From the NCBI RefSeq assembly GCF_001429165.1, contig NZ_LMIR01000002.1, positions 1 to 64,000 on the forward strand: a stretch of 64,000 nucleotides of DNA. Reading direction: 5' to 3'. Numbering within the stretch: position 1 is the first letter of the stretch; every line of letters starts with the position of its first letter. Origin of the DNA: Agromyces sp. Root81 (GTDB taxonomy: Bacteria > Actinomycetota > Actinomycetes > Actinomycetales > Microbacteriaceae). A program made the translations under genes and the position numbers. This document shows positions 56,542 through 64,000 of the stretch, one piece after another. The notes below the pieces were generated by a model. It saw nothing but the letters and a program-made list of their open reading frames with translations. It was not told where the DNA came from and did no database searches.

Positions 56542-56862
56542 TCAGACCGCTCGCTTACGAAGCTTGCGACGCTCCCGCTCGGAAAGCCCGCCCCAGATGC
56601 CGAAGCGCTCGTCGTTGCCGAGCGCGTACTCGAGGCACTGATTGCGTACCTCGCATCCGGTGCAGATCTTCTTCGCGTCCCTCGTCGATCCGCCCTTTTC
56701 AGGGAAGAACGCCTCAGGATCGGTTTGCGCGCACAGCGCGTCGCTCTGCCATGCCAACGGATTGTCATCGTCTGTGACCGAACGAACCCCCGGAACGCCC
56801 AGCCTGACCGGATCGATGAACCAATCGTCAGGTACTCCAGAACGATATTCAGGATTGCCCAT
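56542..56862 (-). CDS. whiB: WhiB2/WhmD-type iron-sulfur regulator
   Basis: A 106-residue Wbl protein with four cluster Cys (44, 67, 70, 76: ALCAQ, KKICTGCEVRNQC) and the G[I/V]WGG turn (ERFGIWGGLSERERRKLRKR). The [4Fe-4S] protein acts with the main sigma factor; WhiB2/WhmD controls septation. ATG 56862 (MGNPEYRSG) is preferred since GGGAG lies 5 nt upstream; a longer TTG start at 56913 overlaps the palindrome. Position between the GT2 gene and galE matches the conserved manB-whiB2 region. Confidence 0.94.
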   Translation of the reverse strand: MGNPEYRSGVPDDWFIDPVRLGVPGVRSVTDDDNPLAWQSDALCAQTDPEAFFPEKGGSTRDAKKICTGCEVRNQCLEYALGNDERFGIWGGLSERERRKLRKRAV

Positions 56863-56911
56863 ATCGTCTCCCACCCAGTTGTACCGACCACCCAGAGGGT
56901 GTGTCACGACC

Positions 56912-56929
56912 AATTACACCGGTGTAATT
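56912..56929. promoter_or_regulatory. 18-bp perfect palindrome upstream of whiB
   Basis: AATTACACCGGTGTAATT is a perfect palindrome in otherwise GC-rich DNA, 50 nt before the whiB ATG; minus-strand GACAC, the core known for WhiA, occurs about 10 nt inside. A strong operator candidate; the binding protein is unknown. Confidence 0.7.
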
Positions 56930-57015
56930 CCCGTGAGTCAAGTCGCAGATGGTAAACCCTCAATCCGCTGTCGAGGCTTGAAGCCGGTCTCGACACGCCG
57001 GGTGTTGAGCAGACG

Positions 57016-57984
57016 TTATGAATCGGATGCCGCTCGGCGGGCCTGCCAGGCGCTCTCGACCATCTCGGCGAGCGTGTGGCGCATGCGCCAATCGAGGTCG
57101 CGGGCGGCGCGTTCTCCCGACGCCACGATGCGCGCGGGGTCGCCCCCGCGGCGCGGTCCGACCTCGGGCGCGAACTCGATACCGGTCACCTCGGCGACCG
57201 CTCGCATGATCTCGCCGACCGAGACGCCGTCACCCGATCCGAGGTTGTAGACGGACTCGACCGGCTCTCCCGCGTCGAGTCGTCGCGCGGCGACGACGTG
57301 GGCCTCGGCGAGGTCGGCCACGTGGATGTAGTCACGGACGCAGGTGCCGTCGGGCGTCGGGTAGTCGGCGCCGTTGATGCGCGGCGTACGACCGTCGAGG
57401 AGCGCGTCGAAGACGAGCGGGAAGAGGTTGTGCGGGCTCACGTCGAAGACCTCGGGCGTGCCCGAGCCGACGACGTTGAAGTAGCGCAGGCTCGTGTGCC
57501 GGAGACCAGCGGCCTTCGCCTGGTCGGCGAGCAGCCACTCCCCGATGAGCTTGGATTCACCGTACGGCGACTCCGGATGCTTCGGGGTGGCCTCGGTGAC
57601 GAGGTCGACGTCGGGCGTGCCGTACACGGCGGCGCTCGACGAGAAGACCATGCGGTCGACGCCCTTCGACTCCATCGCGGCGAGCAGGGTCGCGGTTCCG
57701 GTGACGTTCTGCCGGTAGGTGTGCAGCGGCTGCTGCACCGAGACGCCGGCGTACTTGAACCCGGCGAGGTGCACGACGCCCTGGACGTCGTGCTCTTCGA
57801 TGGCGCGCTCGATCACCGAGCCGTCGAGGATGCTGCCGTTCACGAAGGGGGTTCCGGCGGGGACGAACTCGTGGCGACCCGACGACAGGTCGTCGAGGAC
57901 GACCGCCCCGATGCCCTGCGACTCGAATGCGCGCACGACGTGCGCTCCGATGTAACCCGCTCCCCCGGTGACCAGCCAGCTCAT
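57016..57984 (-). CDS. galE: UDP-glucose 4-epimerase
   Basis: A 322-residue SDR epimerase: TGGAGYIGAHVVRAFE (NAD site), VVHLAGFKYAGVSVQQPL, SSSAAVYG, YGESKLIGEWLL (Tyr-x3-Lys) and DGTCVRDYIHVADLAEAH, the standard GalE markers. Interconverts UDP-glucose and UDP-galactose for envelope glycans. ATG 57984 follows GGAAGG. Not in an operon with whiB (154-nt gap). Confidence 0.95.
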   Translation of the reverse strand: MSWLVTGGAGYIGAHVVRAFESQGIGAVVLDDLSSGRHEFVPAGTPFVNGSILDGSVIERAIEEHDVQGVVHLAGFKYAGVSVQQPLHTYRQNVTGTATLLAAMESKGVDRMVFSSSAAVYGTPDVDLVTEATPKHPESPYGESKLIGEWLLADQAKAAGLRHTSLRYFNVVGSGTPEVFDVSPHNLFPLVFDALLDGRTPRINGADYPTPDGTCVRDYIHVADLAEAHVVAARRLDAGEPVESVYNLGSGDGVSVGEIMRAVAEVTGIEFAPEVGPRRGGDPARIVASGERAARDLDWRMRHTLAEMVESAWQARRAASDS

Positions 57985-58044
57985 GTTCCCGCCTTCCGGC
58001 GCGGTGTCTCCGCGCCGGAGTCGATCGTATCCGGGCTCAGCCTC

Positions 58045-58113
58045 GACTTCGCCCGGAGGCGCTCATAGGCTGCGCCGGGAGGCGCTCATGGGCTGCGCCG
58101 GGAGGCGCTCAGA
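58045..58113. repeat. three tandem 23-bp repeats after the small membrane gene
   Basis: GGCTGCGCCGGGAGGCGCTCATG at 58068-58090 and 58091-58113 (last bases differ), with a more diverged copy at 58045-58067. The last copy reaches the stop codon of the small gene at 58109. Confidence 0.85.
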
Positions 58114-58258
58114 CGGTCCGGGTGGGCCGGTTCTCGGCGTGACGGTTGCGGTCGCTGATCTCAGGTCGACCGTAGCCATCGGTGTCGAGGCGGAGCACGG
58201 TGGCGAGCACGCCCCAGACGGCGAGTCCCGCGAGGACGAGGAAGATGATCGTGGTCAT
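58109..58258 (-). CDS. small membrane protein, 49 residues
   Basis: MTTIIFLVLAGLAVWGVLAT begins a peptide with one membrane helix and a soluble basic tail (RLDTDGYGRPEISDRNRHAE). It is short but well formed, with codon use like its neighbours. Function unknown. Divergent from the AraC-like regulator. Confidence 0.75.
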   Translation of the reverse strand: MTTIIFLVLAGLAVWGVLATVLRLDTDGYGRPEISDRNRHAENRPTRTV

Positions 58259-58341
58259 GGCAGTAAATCTATGACTTGTGAGATACTGCCGAAAGTGGCA
58301 GAGTGGACATCAAACGTTCGATTCCTGCCAACGGAGGCCGA

Positions 58342-59298
58342 GTGCTCCAGACCATCGCCTGCATCGCCATGCCCCAGATGGCGCCCTTCGAATTCGGCGT
58401 GCTCTGCGAGGTGTTCGGCATCGACCGCAGCGACACCGGCGGCCCGACGTTCGACTTCCACGTCGTCGCCGCGGAGCCCGGCGCCATCCCCACCAAGCTC
58501 GGATTCGACATCGTCGTGCACGAGGGGCTCGATTTCGCCCGTACCGCCGATCTGGTCGCCGTGCCGGCCGCGCTCATCGACGAGCCCGTCGACGACCGGG
58601 TCTCCGAGGTGTTGCGCGACGCGGTCGAGCGCGGCGCCTGGGTGCTCTCGGTGTGCTCGGGCGCCTTCACGCTCGGCCGGGCCGGTGTGCTCGACGGCCG
58701 CCGCGCCACGACGCACTGGATGTACACGGAGCGGCTCGCCGAGATGTTCCCGCACGCCGTCGTCGACGCCGACGTGCTCTTCGTGCAGGACGGCAAGGTC
58801 GTCACCGGCGCGGGCACCGCAGCCGGCATCGACGCGGCGCTGCACATCGTGCGCACCGAGCTCGGGGCGAGCGCCGCGAACATGATCGCGCGTCGCATGG
58901 TCGTGCCGCCGCAGCGCGACGGCGGTCAGTCGCAGTTCATCCAGACGCCGATCGCCGAGTGCCGCAGCGACTCCTTCGCGAAGATCACCGAGTGGATGGT
59001 CGAGCACCTCGACGAAGACCTCACCGTCGACCTGCTGGCCCGCAAGGCGCTCATGTCTCCGCGCACCTTCGCCCGCCGGTTCCGGGCCGAGACCGGCACG
59101 ACGCCGAACGCCTGGCTCAACCGTCAGCGGCTGCTTCGAGCTCAGCAGTTGCTCGAGGAGACCTCGTTCACGCTCGAGGAGATCGCACGCGACACCGGGT
59201 TCGGCGCGGCCGCGGTCATGCGGCACCACTTCGTGAAGGTGCTGCAGACGACGCCGACGGCGTACCGCCGACTCTTCGGCATGCGGGTCGCCTCCTAG
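58342..59298 (+). CDS. GlxA/FtrA-like AraC-family regulator with DJ-1/PfpI domain
   Basis: A 318-residue protein: N-terminal GATase1-like DJ-1/PfpI domain (about 1-190) with VLSVCSGAFTLGRAGVLDGRRATTHW, and a C-terminal AraC DNA-binding domain (about 215-318) with two helix-turn-helices (LARKALMSPRTFARRFRAETG, IARDTGFGAAAVMRHHF). Ligand unknown. GTG 58342 is preferred because GGAGG lies 4 nt upstream; a GTG at 58303 would add 13 residues. Convergent with manA, stops overlapping by 4 nt. Confidence 0.9.
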   Translation: MLQTIACIAMPQMAPFEFGVLCEVFGIDRSDTGGPTFDFHVVAAEPGAIPTKLGFDIVVHEGLDFARTADLVAVPAALIDEPVDDRVSEVLRDAVERGAWVLSVCSGAFTLGRAGVLDGRRATTHWMYTERLAEMFPHAVVDADVLFVQDGKVVTGAGTAAGIDAALHIVRTELGASAANMIARRMVVPPQRDGGQSQFIQTPIAECRSDSFAKITEWMVEHLDEDLTVDLLARKALMSPRTFARRFRAETGTTPNAWLNRQRLLRAQQLLEETSFTLEEIARDTGFGAAAVMRHHFVKVLQTTPTAYRRLFGMRVAS

Positions 59299-60551
59299 CC
59301 CGCAGAGGTCGTGCCGGCTCCTGTCGTCGCGATCCAGGCGATGCCCGGACCGGCGATCGACAGCTCGCCCTCGTCGGGCGTCACGTAGACCGATTCGCCG
59401 CGACCGATCGAGACGGATGCCCCGGTGCCGCCGCGGACCGTGACGCCGTCGCCCTCGACGACGACGATCGCCGGACCGTCGATGGCGACGCGTGCGACGT
59501 CCGTCACGGGCTCGACCCGGTACAGCTCGAAGTCCGGCACGTCGGGCCGGAACGCCACGACCCCGGGCGAGACTTCGAGCGGAGTCAGGTACGGCGCGGC
59601 GATCGGCGTGAAGTCGAGCACGTCGACGAGCTCGGTGACGTCGATGTGCTTCGGCGTCAGGCCGCCCCGCAGCACGTTGTCGCTGGCCGCCATGAGCTCG
59701 ATGCCGAGGCCGTCGAGGTACGCGTGGATGTTGCCGGCGGCGAGGTACAGCGCTTCGCCGCGCACGAGGCGCACCCGGTTCAGCAGCAGCGAGATGACGA
59801 CGCCCGGGTCGCCCGGGTAGGCCTCGGCGAGCGCGCCGACCGTCTCGAACGACGGCGCGTAGGGCGAGGCGAGCGCGGTCTCGGATGCCGCGAGCGCCGT
59901 GACCCTGCCGATCACCCACGACGCCTCGCCGGTGTCGCCCCCGCGGCCGTCGCGCAGCAGCCACTCGACGGTGTCGCGCAGCGCATGCTCGCCCGACAGC
60001 CGGGATTCGAGGAGGTCGAGCGCGCCGGGGTCGGGCTCGGGCGCCGCGGCATCCGCTGCCCGAAGCACCTCGAGCACGCCGCGCACCTCGCTGAGCGGGC
60101 GGAACCCCGAGAGCGCGTCGAAGGTGTCGCTCACCGCGACGATGAGTTCGGGCTTGTGGAACTCGTCCTTGTAGTTGCGGTCGTAGGCCGTGAGCGGCAC
60201 GCCGTCGGCCTCCTCGCGGGCGAAGCCGGCGCGCGCCTGCGCGGGCGTCGGGTGGGCCTGCAGCGACAGCGGTGCTGCCGCCGCCAGCACCTTCAAGAGG
60301 AAGGGGAGCCGCGCGCCGTCGCTTGCGAGACGCGCACCGAGCGCCTGCTCCGGGGCGGCCTCGATCCAGGCGGCGAGGTCGGCGTGGCCGACGGATGCCG
60401 CGTCGAGCACCTGCGCCGGCGAACCCGCGTGCGCCCCGAGCCAGAGCTCGGCCTCCGGCCCTCCGGAGGCCTCGGATCCGCGGAACTCCGCGATCGCAGT
60501 GGTCGAGCCCCACGCATAGTCGCGCGGAGTGTTGCCGATCGCCGTGAACAT
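59295..60551 (-). CDS. manA: mannose-6-phosphate isomerase, class I
   Basis: A 418-residue zinc enzyme linking fructose-6-P and mannose-6-P: GSTTAIAEFRG start, ELWLGAHAGSPAQV, zinc ligands in SLQAHPTPAQA and YDRNYKDEFHKPELIVA, and LYLAAGNIHAYLDGLGIELMAASDNVLRGGLTPKHID. Works with manB for GDP-mannose. Lies near whiB and manB as in mycobacteria. Confidence 0.96.
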   Translation of the reverse strand: MFTAIGNTPRDYAWGSTTAIAEFRGSEASGGPEAELWLGAHAGSPAQVLDAASVGHADLAAWIEAAPEQALGARLASDGARLPFLLKVLAAAAPLSLQAHPTPAQARAGFAREEADGVPLTAYDRNYKDEFHKPELIVAVSDTFDALSGFRPLSEVRGVLEVLRAADAAAPEPDPGALDLLESRLSGEHALRDTVEWLLRDGRGGDTGEASWVIGRVTALAASETALASPYAPSFETVGALAEAYPGDPGVVISLLLNRVRLVRGEALYLAAGNIHAYLDGLGIELMAASDNVLRGGLTPKHIDVTELVDVLDFTPIAAPYLTPLEVSPGVVAFRPDVPDFELYRVEPVTDVARVAIDGPAIVVVEGDGVTVRGGTGASVSIGRGESVYVTPDEGELSIAGPGIAWIATTGAGTTSAG

Positions 60552-60755
60552 GCTCGAGGGTTCCTCTCGGTCGTGTGCGTCAAAACTACCAAGGCCTCGG
60601 GGGCGGTTCCGCGGTCGCATCCGCCGGCTGATCGGCATCCATCATCTGTTCGCGCTGTGGGCCCATGGCCGGATGCCCCGCCCGACGAGTGGATCGAGCT
60701 CGCCACGGGCCGGCCTTACGGCTCAGCGCGAGACATCGCTTCCGTGACCGTCGAT

Positions 60756-62051
60756 TCAGCGCACCGACTTCGCGAGGGTAGTGACTTCGGCATCCAGGAA
60801 CCCGTGAGGATCGCCCGATTCGATCGCCAGTTTCACCACTCCGAGCGCGTGCGAGTAGGCCGCGCCGATGGTGTCGAATGCCGCGTCGTCGTGCGCGGCC
60901 GAAACGTTGTGTGTTGCGATCATGAGCACTCCGCTCCGGCTCATCTCCTGCATGAACAGCACCTTCAGCAGATCGAGCTGTTCGCCGAGCTCTGGATTCC
61001 ACACGAGGAACGTCCACGTCGGATGGCCCGACAGGGAGACGACGTCGTTCATCTCGAGCGCGTCGATGGCGGCCTGGGCCCGATCGCGCACCGTCTCGCC
61101 GTTGCGGTACAGCGTTTCGATGGCATCGGTGTTCGCGATGCGATCGAGCACGACGTTCGCTGCGGTGAGCGAGAGGAGTTCTCCACTGAACGTGCCGGAG
61201 AAGAACACGCGCTCGAGCAGCATCATGAGGTCACGCCGGCCGGCGACGGCCGAGACCGGATAGCCGTTCGCCAACCCCTTGCCGAACGTCGAGAGGTCGG
61301 GAGTGACGCCGAAGTACTCTTGCGCGCCGCCCTTGGCGAAGCGGAATCCCGTGATCATCTCGTCGAACACGAGGATCGCGCCGTATCGGTCGGCGAGCGC
61401 GCGCAGCCCCTCGAGATAACCGGGTTTCGGGAACACGACATTCATCGGCTCGAGCACGATGGCGGCGGTCGGGGTCGCACGGAGCACCTGCTCGACTGCG
61501 TCGAGGTCATTGAACGGAACCGCGTGCACGAGCTCCTTCACCGCACCCGGAACACCCAGGTTGCGCGAATCCATCGAGGCGATCGTCCAGTCGTGCCAAC
61601 CGTGGTAGCCGCAGGTGATCACATGGTCGCGCCCGGTGAAGCCTCGGGCGACGCGCACGGCCGCGCTCGTCGCATCCGAACCGTTCTTGCCGAAGCGCAC
61701 CATCTCTGCGCTCGGCACCATGTCCACGAGCTTCTCGGCGACGACGGCCTCGATCGGATGCGTGAGCGAAATCGTCACGCCGCGGCTGAGCTGTTCGATC
61801 ACAGCCGCGGTGATCTCGGGGTCACCGTAGCCGAGCGTCACCGATGCGAGCGCGTTGACGAGGTCGACGTACTCATGGCCGTCGACGTCCCAGATGCGGC
61901 AGCCTTCAGCACGGTCTCCGTAGATCGGAGCAATGCCGGGCGGGAATGTGCCGCGGGACTTGCTGTAGGTCTGCGCCCCCAGGGGAATCGTCTTCTCTGC
62001 GCGCACGAGCTGCTCGATCGAACGTGCATAACGTGAGGTGTCGGATACCAC
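60756..62051 (-). CDS. class III PLP aminotransferase (glutamate-1-semialdehyde aminomutase-like), surface-glycan locus
   Basis: A 431-residue class III aminotransferase: VDGHEYVDLVNALASVTLGYGDPEI, RFGKNGSDATSAAVRVAR, CGYHGWHDW, FDEMITGFRF and the PLP lysine Lys258 in LSTFGKGLANGYP. Similar to HemL in fold, but its place beside a CMP-sugar synthetase and a capsule-type protein points to a role in amino-sugar synthesis for a surface polysaccharide rather than heme (inference). GTG 62051 follows GGGAG with 6-nt spacing. Divergent from the capsule-like gene. Confidence 0.85.
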   Translation of the reverse strand: MVSDTSRYARSIEQLVRAEKTIPLGAQTYSKSRGTFPPGIAPIYGDRAEGCRIWDVDGHEYVDLVNALASVTLGYGDPEITAAVIEQLSRGVTISLTHPIEAVVAEKLVDMVPSAEMVRFGKNGSDATSAAVRVARGFTGRDHVITCGYHGWHDWTIASMDSRNLGVPGAVKELVHAVPFNDLDAVEQVLRATPTAAIVLEPMNVVFPKPGYLEGLRALADRYGAILVFDEMITGFRFAKGGAQEYFGVTPDLSTFGKGLANGYPVSAVAGRRDLMMLLERVFFSGTFSGELLSLTAANVVLDRIANTDAIETLYRNGETVRDRAQAAIDALEMNDVVSLSGHPTWTFLVWNPELGEQLDLLKVLFMQEMSRSGVLMIATHNVSAAHDDAAFDTIGAAYSHALGVVKLAIESGDPHGFLDAEVTTLAKSVR

Positions 62052-62248
62052 TGATGCTCCCTTGGTGTTCGGCCGGTCCCGTTCGCGCCAGCGGCGGCCT
62101 CCGTGGTCTGGTTCTTCCGCGTCGTCGTGGTGCGCACACAGCCGACGTTCACAGCGGCGTCGAGCTGTGTCGCGTGGAATCCATAGTATCTTTGCGGCGG
62201 TATCGGGACGACATCACGACCTTCCCGAGCCGCAGAAATGGAGCTGAC

Positions 62249-63715
62249 ATGACCACGGCTGTAGTGCTGATCACGACCTACGACCCGTCGTGGCTGTCGA
62301 TCTTCGACCAGGTCACCCGCGACGAGTTGGCGGCAGGTCATCGTGTCATCGCGCTGGACGCGACTGCGCTCCTCACCGCCCCGGTCGACAGCTACGACCG
62401 CGCTGTCCTCCGCGGCCTGAGGATCGAGCATCCGGGCCACGATCTGCCGGAGCGCATGCGGGAGCTCGGTGCCGAGTACCGGCACATCGACGTCGCCGAC
62501 ACCGACACGTCGCTCCTGGGGGACGATCTCGAATCCGAACTCGACATCGCCGTCCAGTCCGCGTTGATCACGTTCTACCGCACAGACCGGCCCGACCTGT
62601 CGCGCCGACGGATCGCACGGGTCGCCGATGGCCTCCGACGCGAGGGGCGCGCGATCTACCGACTGATCGGCCGGCTGCACGCAGAGGAACCGGACCTCGC
62701 CATCGGCTACGTCGCCAACGGACGCTTCCCGAACCAGAAGCTTGCGACACTCGCCTACCGCAATGCCGGCCTGATCACGAAGCACCTGGAGAAGGGCGAG
62801 GGCCCGAAGCGCGCGTACGTGCAGGACTACGCCCCGCAGGACCGGCTCGGCTCCCAGGGGAGCGTCGATTCGGTACTCGCGCGCCTCGCCGACGCGGAGG
62901 TCGAGCAGATCGCGGACTCGTGGCTCGCCAAGCGTGCTCCGGCTCATGACTCTCGCAACGAGTTCTCCGCCCTCTGGAGCGACCAGATCCCGTCGAGGAT
63001 CGGCGTTTGGCGCACGGAAGGCGAGAAGATCGTCGGCTTCTTCACCTCGTCTCAGGACGAGTTCCAATTCCTCGGTCCCGAGTGGCACCTCCACGATTGG
63101 GCCGACCAGTTCCAGGCGTTCGACGCGATGCTGACGCGATTCGAAGCCGACGGCTACCGTGCGTTCCTCCGTGTGCACCCCAACCTGGCCACGAAGGAAC
63201 ACGGATGCTTCTCACGCGAGCGCGAGGGAATCCGACGGCTCGCCGAGCTTCATCCGGAACTCGTGGTCATCTGGCATGACGATGACGCGAACACGTACGA
63301 ACTCCTCGGAGCATGCGACGCCGTGGTGGTCTGGGATTCCACGGTCGGCCTCGAAGCGAGTGCCCGCGGCATCCCGGTGTGGGCCACCGCGACGACTCGC
63401 TACGGCCTCATCGCCGACGTGCGGGAAGTCCTCTCGGCCGACTCGCTCGCCGTCGCCGGAACCGCTCCATGGCCCGTCGATCCGCGCGGCTCCAAGCGAT
63501 TCATCGCCTACCTCGTCGAGCGAGACGAGGACATCACGACCGCACCCGCCGACTGGATGTCCTGGAATGCCGGCAGCCCACCGCTCGGCGTCCGGCTCGC
63601 CGCAGTCACGGTGAGCGGAGCGATCCCATCACGGGTCGAAGCGGTCCGGTCACTGGTCGATGTCTACCGGCACCGCGGGCGACAGGCGAACCTGCGGGCC
63701 ATCCGTCGGCGCTGA
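62249..63715 (+). CDS. capsule polysaccharide synthesis-like protein
   Basis: A 488-residue cytosolic protein without membrane segments. The C-terminal half has GYRAFLRVHPN, LAELHPELVVIWHDDDANTYELLGACDAVVVWDSTVGLEASARGIPVW, the donor-binding pattern of capsule-synthesis (PF05159/Kdo-transferase-like) and epimerase-type GT-B folds. It probably transfers or processes a sugar of the nearby locus. GGAG 6 nt before ATG 62249. Confidence 0.75.
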   Translation: MTTAVVLITTYDPSWLSIFDQVTRDELAAGHRVIALDATALLTAPVDSYDRAVLRGLRIEHPGHDLPERMRELGAEYRHIDVADTDTSLLGDDLESELDIAVQSALITFYRTDRPDLSRRRIARVADGLRREGRAIYRLIGRLHAEEPDLAIGYVANGRFPNQKLATLAYRNAGLITKHLEKGEGPKRAYVQDYAPQDRLGSQGSVDSVLARLADAEVEQIADSWLAKRAPAHDSRNEFSALWSDQIPSRIGVWRTEGEKIVGFFTSSQDEFQFLGPEWHLHDWADQFQAFDAMLTRFEADGYRAFLRVHPNLATKEHGCFSREREGIRRLAELHPELVVIWHDDDANTYELLGACDAVVVWDSTVGLEASARGIPVWATATTRYGLIADVREVLSADSLAVAGTAPWPVDPRGSKRFIAYLVERDEDITTAPADWMSWNAGSPPLGVRLAAVTVSGAIPSRVEAVRSLVDVYRHRGRQANLRAIRRR

Positions 63716-63718
63716 CGA

Positions 63719-64000
63719 TCAGATTCGAGAGCCGTCGTTTCGCGCGAGGTCGTCAGACGTCCGTGCGAGCTCGGGGCGGCGTTCGAGGAGCGAGAGGATC
63801 TCGGACTGACCGAACGGCCGACGGGAGTCGTAGAGGGCCGCGTAGACCGCAGCAGCGAACTCGAGGTCGTCGGGGACGTCGACGGTCCAGCGCAGCTCCG
63901 AGCGGTCGGGGACCTGAGCGACGTTCAGGAGCGAGAATCGATCGGGTCGTGAGTACATTCCGAGGGTCACATGCTCCCGCTCCCGCGTCGACAAGTCGAG
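63719..64000 (-). CDS. CMP-sugar (acylneuraminate/SpsF-like) cytidylyltransferase, C-terminal part
   Basis: The last 93 residues of a protein that starts beyond the window. EREHVTLGMYSRPDRFSLLNV and LRWTVDVPDDLEFAAAVYAAL are the usual C-terminus of NeuA/SpsF-type cytidylyltransferases, which activate nonulosonic or related acids with CTP. Convergent with the capsule-like gene by 3 nt. Only the C-terminal end is visible; the catalytic N-terminus is outside. Confidence 0.8.
   Translation of the reverse strand, partial: LDLSTREREHVTLGMYSRPDRFSLLNVAQVPDRSELRWTVDVPDDLEFAAAVYAALYDSRRPFGQSEILSLLERRPELARTSDDLARNDGSRI

Noticed and set aside
60552-60755. Protein-like fragment DEWIELATGRPYGSA in the gap before the aminotransferase
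   Set aside because: Very short, no start or ribosome site, no recognised family.
58278-62036. 1252-codon plus-strand open frame
   Set aside because: Antisense or out-of-frame shadow of the AraC, manA and aminotransferase genes.

Overview
The window is about 70% GC with dense gene packing, WhiB and MtrAB/LpqB proteins, a PdtaS-type kinase and an actinobacterial tmRNA. It reads as a chromosomal segment of a high-GC actinobacterium, most likely a Microbacteriaceae member (Agromyces/Microbacterium-like; family-level call is inference). Nearly all of it is chromosomal backbone: I see no prophage, CRISPR array, integrase or intact insertion sequence.

Layout. 0-6.3 kb: end of an ABC exporter permease, ssrA (tmRNA), a SIMPL protein, a tyrosine phosphatase, then smpB, ftsX, ftsE and prfB on the minus strand, so both trans-translation partners lie within 3 kb. 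6.4-10 kb: an orphan Hcp-like protein, an MFS exporter, small membrane and PPOX proteins and a frameshifted PadR regulator. 10-14.7 kb: a tightly overlapping Tad/Flp pilus operon (tadA-tadB-tadC-flp-three TadE/G-like pseudopilins). 14.8-16.4 kb: a lower-GC, gene-poor insert flanked by two related 30-nt sequences, carrying an orphan gene. 16.4-25.3 kb: acyltransferase, tRNA-Leu, luciferase-like oxidoreductase, heme oxygenase behind an iron box, DedA, a GT-C glycosyltransferase next to an IS5-like transposase scrap, a CDF metal exporter, and an ECF41 sigma factor divergent from its probable epimerase target. 25.3-30.4 kb: pdtaS, the detached cpaE/cpaB part of the Tad system, a BldC-like HTH protein and an Rv3235-like protein. 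30.5-39.3 kb: secA, hpf, comF, lpqB-mtrB-mtrA, an order also found in mycobacteria. 39.4-48 kb: a DUF4129-DUF4350-MoxR-DUF58 operon, aquaporin, and divergent SpoIIM-like and RDD genes. 48-60.5 kb: ahcY and the mannose/cell-envelope block manB-DUF3499-metallopeptidase-DUF5719-large GT2-whiB-galE-manA. 60.7-64 kb: the edge of a surface-polysaccharide locus with a PLP aminotransferase, a capsule-synthesis-like protein and a CMP-sugar synthetase.

The genes together serve envelope building and its control: sugar nucleotide supply (manA, manB, galE), glycosyltransferases, secretion (SecA), division (FtsEX), MtrAB-LpqB signalling and a Tad pilus. Regulatory signals legible in the sequence include an ECF41-type promoter, an iron box, an 18-bp perfect palindrome upstream of whiB, three perfect DnaA-box sequences (two of them upstream of the two halves of the Tad system), and many TANNNT boxes 6-8 nt before start codons that suggest leaderless mRNAs. 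No wholly new system is evident. The observations most worth following are the split Tad locus with shared upstream motif, the orphan Hcp, the repeat-flanked insert, the right-edge glycan locus, and the frequent GCATCC/GGATGC word.
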